A DNA stretch of 64,000 nucleotides, taken from an uncultured Clostridium sp. Its GTDB lineage: Bacteria; Bacillota; Clostridia; Clostridiales; Clostridiaceae. The stretch's first letter is position 1, and each line of letters starts with the position of its first letter. Shown here piece after piece: positions 63,081 to 64,000 of this stretch. The stretch lies in assembly GCF_900769625.1 (NCBI RefSeq), contig NZ_CAAGHK010000013.1, positions 57,095 through 121,094 on the forward strand. Reading direction: 5' to 3'. Below the pieces are notes generated by a model. That model searched no databases. It was not told the DNA's origin and saw nothing but the letters and a program-made list of their open reading frames with translations. Both the position numbers and the translations under genes were made by a program.

Positions 63081-64000
63081 ATGAAAAATATAATTAAGGG
63101 TATTTTCACTATAATATTAACAATATGTTCTATTATTGGAATAGAATCTATAACACTATTTAATTTAACATATGTTGAAGCTTATGCTGAAATTAGAGAG
63201 GACAATCCGTACCTTAAAAGTATCTATGTAAATCAAGGGAATGATATTGAGTTTTCAAAAGATGTCTATAGCTATATTATTGATGTAGACAAAGAAGAAA
63301 AGGAAATATTTTTAAGAGCAAAGCCACTATATGACAGCTATGTTGTAAGGATAAATGGTGATATAGTAGATAAGGACGATAAATATAAAAAAAATATAAA
63401 ACTTAATATGGGAAAAAATAAAATTATAATAGAAGTAAGTAATAATGAGAAATTTAAAAATGATGATTATTACAAGTCCTTTAAAGAAGAAAAAGAAGAA
63501 CAGGAGTATGAAACCCAAACTACAATGAATGATTCAGAAGTCACAGAATATGTAGTATACATATACAGAGGTGGAACTTCAGCTGTTTACTTGAAGGATA
63601 TTTGGCTGGATGATCAGAATATCGGGTTTACAAAGGGGAAAAACTTTTACAATCTTGATATTGATGAAGATGATAATCTAGTTGAATTTCAATTTTCAAA
63701 GTTTGATGACAGAGATATTATTCTTGTGAATAATAATGAATTGAAGAATATAAATACATTAAAAGTTAAATTTAAGGGCATTGGAAAATATACAGTAAAT
63801 ATTGATGTTATTGATTATGAGACAAAGAGAAAAGGTAGTTATGTTTTTAATATATATTATGGAATTGAAGTAACGCCTAATGTGTCAGATTCTATCAACT
63901 CAGTTTTAAAACCTAATCAGTGGGTTATTGTAAACGGAAGATGGCAGTATAATGATTCATTAGGGAAGGCACTTAAAGCCCAGTGGTACTATGATAATAA
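63081..64000 (+). CDS. Secreted surface protein with cadherin-like domains, cut by window edge
   Basis: The visible 306 codons begin with a signal peptide (IIKGIFTIILTICSIIGIES). Two cadherin-like beta-sandwich segments follow, opening NPYLKSIYVNQGNDIEFSKD near residue 40 and VYLKDIWLDDQNIGFTKGKN near 170, a domain pair common in clostridial surface proteins with wall-binding repeats. The last visible residues (WQYNDSLGKALKAQWYYDN) look like the start of such repeats. AAGGAG lies before ATG 63081. The gene continues beyond 64000. Confidence 0.8.
   Translation, partial: MKNIIKGIFTIILTICSIIGIESITLFNLTYVEAYAEIREDNPYLKSIYVNQGNDIEFSKDVYSYIIDVDKEEKEIFLRAKPLYDSYVVRINGDIVDKDDKYKKNIKLNMGKNKIIIEVSNNEKFKNDDYYKSFKEEKEEQEYETQTTMNDSEVTEYVVYIYRGGTSAVYLKDIWLDDQNIGFTKGKNFYNLDIDEDDNLVEFQFSKFDDRDIILVNNNELKNINTLKVKFKGIGKYTVNIDVIDYETKRKGSYVFNIYYGIEVTPNVSDSINSVLKPNQWVIVNGRWQYNDSLGKALKAQWYYDN

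Noticed and set aside
1..64000. CRISPR array, complete prophage or complete insertion sequence
   Set aside because: No regularly spaced direct repeats, no phage structural genes, and only fragments of an integrase and an IS30 transposase were found.

Overview
The window is about 30% G+C (estimated by eye) and reads as chromosomal DNA of an anaerobic, spore-forming Firmicute, most likely Clostridium sensu stricto. Evidence: strong AGGAGG-type ribosome sites, frequent TTG and GTG starts, SpoVB and Spo0E-like genes, a reverse rubrerythrin, a nine-gene V-type ATPase operon in the Enterococcus hirae order, a biotin pyruvate carboxylase, and surface proteins with choline-binding-type repeats. All calls come from reading the sequence; no database search was run. 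Starts were moved from the longest frame where a ribosome site points to an internal codon.

Layout. 1-17.7 kb: pncB (cut by the left edge), a UvrD-type helicase, a secreted wall-binding protein, a long FtsA-like ATPase, an M20 amidohydrolase, an RluA pseudouridine synthase, two convergent MOP-type lipid flippases (one SpoVB), a membrane-anchored sugar-dehydrogenase-like propeller, and a methyltransferase-like protein next to a B12-binding radical SAM enzyme. 17.8-26.5 kb: ntpFIKECGABD, from a clear promoter to a clear terminator. The K subunit keeps all five Na+ ligand positions. 26.6-32.3 kb: a TagO/WecA-type transferase, then a SAM-I riboswitch controlling a MetH whose reactivation domain is a separate gene, a truncated MBL-hydrolase remnant, and an ECF transporter S subunit behind two overlapping palindromes.

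32.7-45 kb: two small acidic proteins, a probable 6S RNA with its own promoter and terminator, a Spo0E-like small gene, ynzC-hprK-M18 aminopeptidase, a PHP phosphoesterase, a lipoprotein, a pyruvate-kinase-like protein lacking the C-terminal domain, a three-gene DUF5685/J-domain/membrane-protein set, reverse rubrerythrin, a macrodomain protein and decayed sequence. 45-54.5 kb: pyruvate carboxylase, small proteins, and a sucrose system (LacI-type regulator, EIIBC, GH32 hydrolase) with duplicated operators. 54.7-60.3 kb: tRNA-Leu, a NifU-like plus GGGtGRT pair with an unexplained hairpin-rich leader, integrase and IS30 debris, GtrA, GalU and a GT2 glycosyltransferase. 60.9-64 kb: a paralog of the first wall-binding protein and a third surface protein cut by the right edge.

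Themes: carbon and energy control (HprK, sucrose PTS, pyruvate carboxylase, ion-pumping ATPase), envelope building (TagO, flippases, GtrA, GalU, GT2, wall-binding proteins), and methionine/SAM supply. The points most worth following are the GGGtGRT pair and its leader, the minimal pyruvate-kinase-like protein, the wall-binding paralogs with a shared unnamed ectodomain, the DUF5685/J-domain cysteine proteins, and a dispersed intergenic repeat that borders a truncated gene.
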